DNA from: DLKC01 sp002478885 | Lineage (GTDB): Bacteria; Bacteroidota; Bacteroidia; Chitinophagales; Chitinophagaceae | Reading direction: 5' to 3' | Assembly (NCBI GenBank): GCA_046329585.1 | Contig: JAXLUI010000002.1 | Span: forward strand, 1,736,001 to 1,800,000 | Length of the DNA stretch: 64,000 bases | Shown: positions 63,327 to 64,000 of the stretch, one piece after another | Layout: each line of letters begins with the position of its first letter | Position numbering within the stretch: the stretch's first letter is position 1 | Position numbers and translations under genes: made by a program | Notes under the pieces: generated by a model | Told to the model about the DNA's origin: nothing | Databases searched by the model: none | Seen by the model: only the letters and a program-made list of their open reading frames with translations

Positions 63327-64000
63327 GGTAGAGCCATTCGAGGTATTGGTTATATTCTTCATGTTCAAAACTCGAAATTAGCTCAATGAATTCAAATATT
63401 TTCTGTCCATCCTCTGATTGATCAGGAATATTATTCTTAAAATATTGAATGTGTGTAAATAATTTCCTAGGGCAATTAGTATAAAATATTCGATTCCCCG
63501 AGGTCCAAACGTTGGCTCTCCTGCGACGAGGATCTCTCGAGCTAACAGAGGGTAATATTTGCGTCGCAACCAAAGGTTCTAAATCTAAATTATACCCCGT
63601 TTCATCTACTTCGGCATCATTGATCTTTATTCGGATTCGGCAGCCTTTAATTTCCACTTCATGCCAATCTACATTTTCTTCCTCATATTCTGGCCTGTCA
63701 ACAAAATGCATATTTAGCTTTTGAAAAACAGCTAAGTCGCCATGTCGCCAAAAAGGACTGGTTAGTGCTCCCGCACTTCTGGTAGCATTCCATTCAAAAA
63801 ATGGCATGGAATACTCAAGTTTTTTAGGACTAAGGCTTTCTAAGCATAACCCTTGTTTTTGGCAGAAATCAAACCACGCTATTCGTTCCTTATCAATCCC
63901 CGGTCTAGTGTTAAATGGAGGAATACTAATAATTAACCGGCCACCTAGTTTTAAACATCGCGATGCTAACCAAATAAATTGATAGAAATGAGGCTCATAC
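63301..64000 (-). CDS. Probable SAM-dependent methyltransferase (C-terminal part, cut by the window end)
   Basis: The open frame reaches the right edge. It reads HFYQFIWLASRCLKLGGRL, then IISIPPFNTRPGIDKERI, then LEYSMPFFEWNATRS and FWRHGDLAVFQKL. The 'LKxGGxLxIxxP' strand followed by an 'FExN...WRxGDLxVF' end is the layout of class I methyltransferases; the catalytic N-terminal half is outside the window. The last 110 residues (VDWHEVEIKGCRIRIKINDA ... LEWLYHEMERETN) form an extra domain I do not recognise. The substrate is unknown. It leads an overlapping set with the ASCH and kinase genes. Confidence 0.6.
   Translation of the reverse strand, partial: YEPHFYQFIWLASRCLKLGGRLIISIPPFNTRPGIDKERIAWFDFCQKQGLCLESLSPKKLEYSMPFFEWNATRSAGALTSPFWRHGDLAVFQKLNMHFVDRPEYEEENVDWHEVEIKGCRIRIKINDAEVDETGYNLDLEPLVATQILPSVSSRDPRRRRANVWTSGNRIFYTNCPRKLFTHIQYFKNNIPDQSEDGQKIFEFIELISSFEHEEYNQYLEWLYHEMERETN

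Noticed and set aside
1..64000. CRISPR array, rRNA, complete tRNA, IS transposase, group II intron
   Set aside because: I found no regularly spaced repeats, rRNA or full cloverleaf, and no DDE transposase or reverse transcriptase motif in any frame that I read.

Overview
The window comes from a member of the Bacteroidota, most likely a Chitinophagaceae-like bacterium. The evidence is a moderately AT-rich sequence, a DUF6443/YD-repeat RHS locus with the core motif family YPFGMQMPGR, a degraded type IX secretion C-terminal sorting tail, Bacteroidota-style mobilisation genes, and DUF3892 and small excisionase-like proteins usual in that phylum. I find no rRNA, complete tRNA, CRISPR array or recognisable IS transposase.

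Bases 1-10.7 kb are a worn mobile-element region. It holds the end of a tyrosine integrase, an ArdC-like antirestriction metalloprotein, small plasmid/ICE-type genes, two XRE regulators (plus a third that is broken), a large serine recombinase, a HerA/VirD4-like ATPase and several gene remnants (NYN nuclease, Doc/Fic toxin, recombinase tail). Five copies of an imperfect palindrome (about 38 bp, half-sites AATTTGC/GCAAATT) lie in front of genes here and look like a shared operator or a recombination site.

Bases 10.8-31.1 kb hold a lipoprotein gene and then a five-gene co-directional cluster of secreted proteins: a barrel-like protein, an Ig-like protein, two giant RHS-family proteins of about 2470 residues and a LolA-like protein between them. 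The second giant gene is the RHS carrier. Its conserved core is frameshifted just before the variable C-terminal tip. From 31.1 to 43.3 kb lies an array of detached RHS core-plus-tip modules. The first two are in the same orientation as the carrier and decayed (GH24-like and GH104-like muramidase tips with lipoprotein partners). The next four are in opposite orientation: two decayed and two open, each open one followed by a probable immunity gene. Near-identical stretches of core occur in inverted orientation (139 bp between 31.0 and 38.4 kb, 52 bp between 31.1 and 43.25 kb). A tyrosine recombinase gene starts 64 bp beyond the last module. Together this suggests tip exchange by inversion.

Bases 43.4-56.1 kb read as a defence island: an HD-domain dGTPase overlapping a gene for a primase-fold-like protein, two small membrane/secreted genes, a C-rich non-coding block with a large nested palindrome, and two giant STAND-type P-loop NTPases. 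The first NTPase has an N-terminal PD-(D/E)XK-like domain and the second has C-terminal TPR-like helices.

Bases 56.2-62.2 kb are a mobilisation module. A multi-hairpin leader ending in a strong terminator precedes an operon of a small protein, a coiled-coil membrane protein, a lipoprotein, a 46-residue membrane peptide, a VirD4-type coupling protein, a MobC-like protein and a relaxase. After that come a possible oriT hairpin, an excisionase-like HTH gene and a small partner. Bases 62.26-64.0 kb (minus strand) carry a probable methyltransferase (cut by the window edge), an ASCH-domain protein and a P-loop kinase in overlapping order. All functional calls are from reading the sequence; no database search was run.
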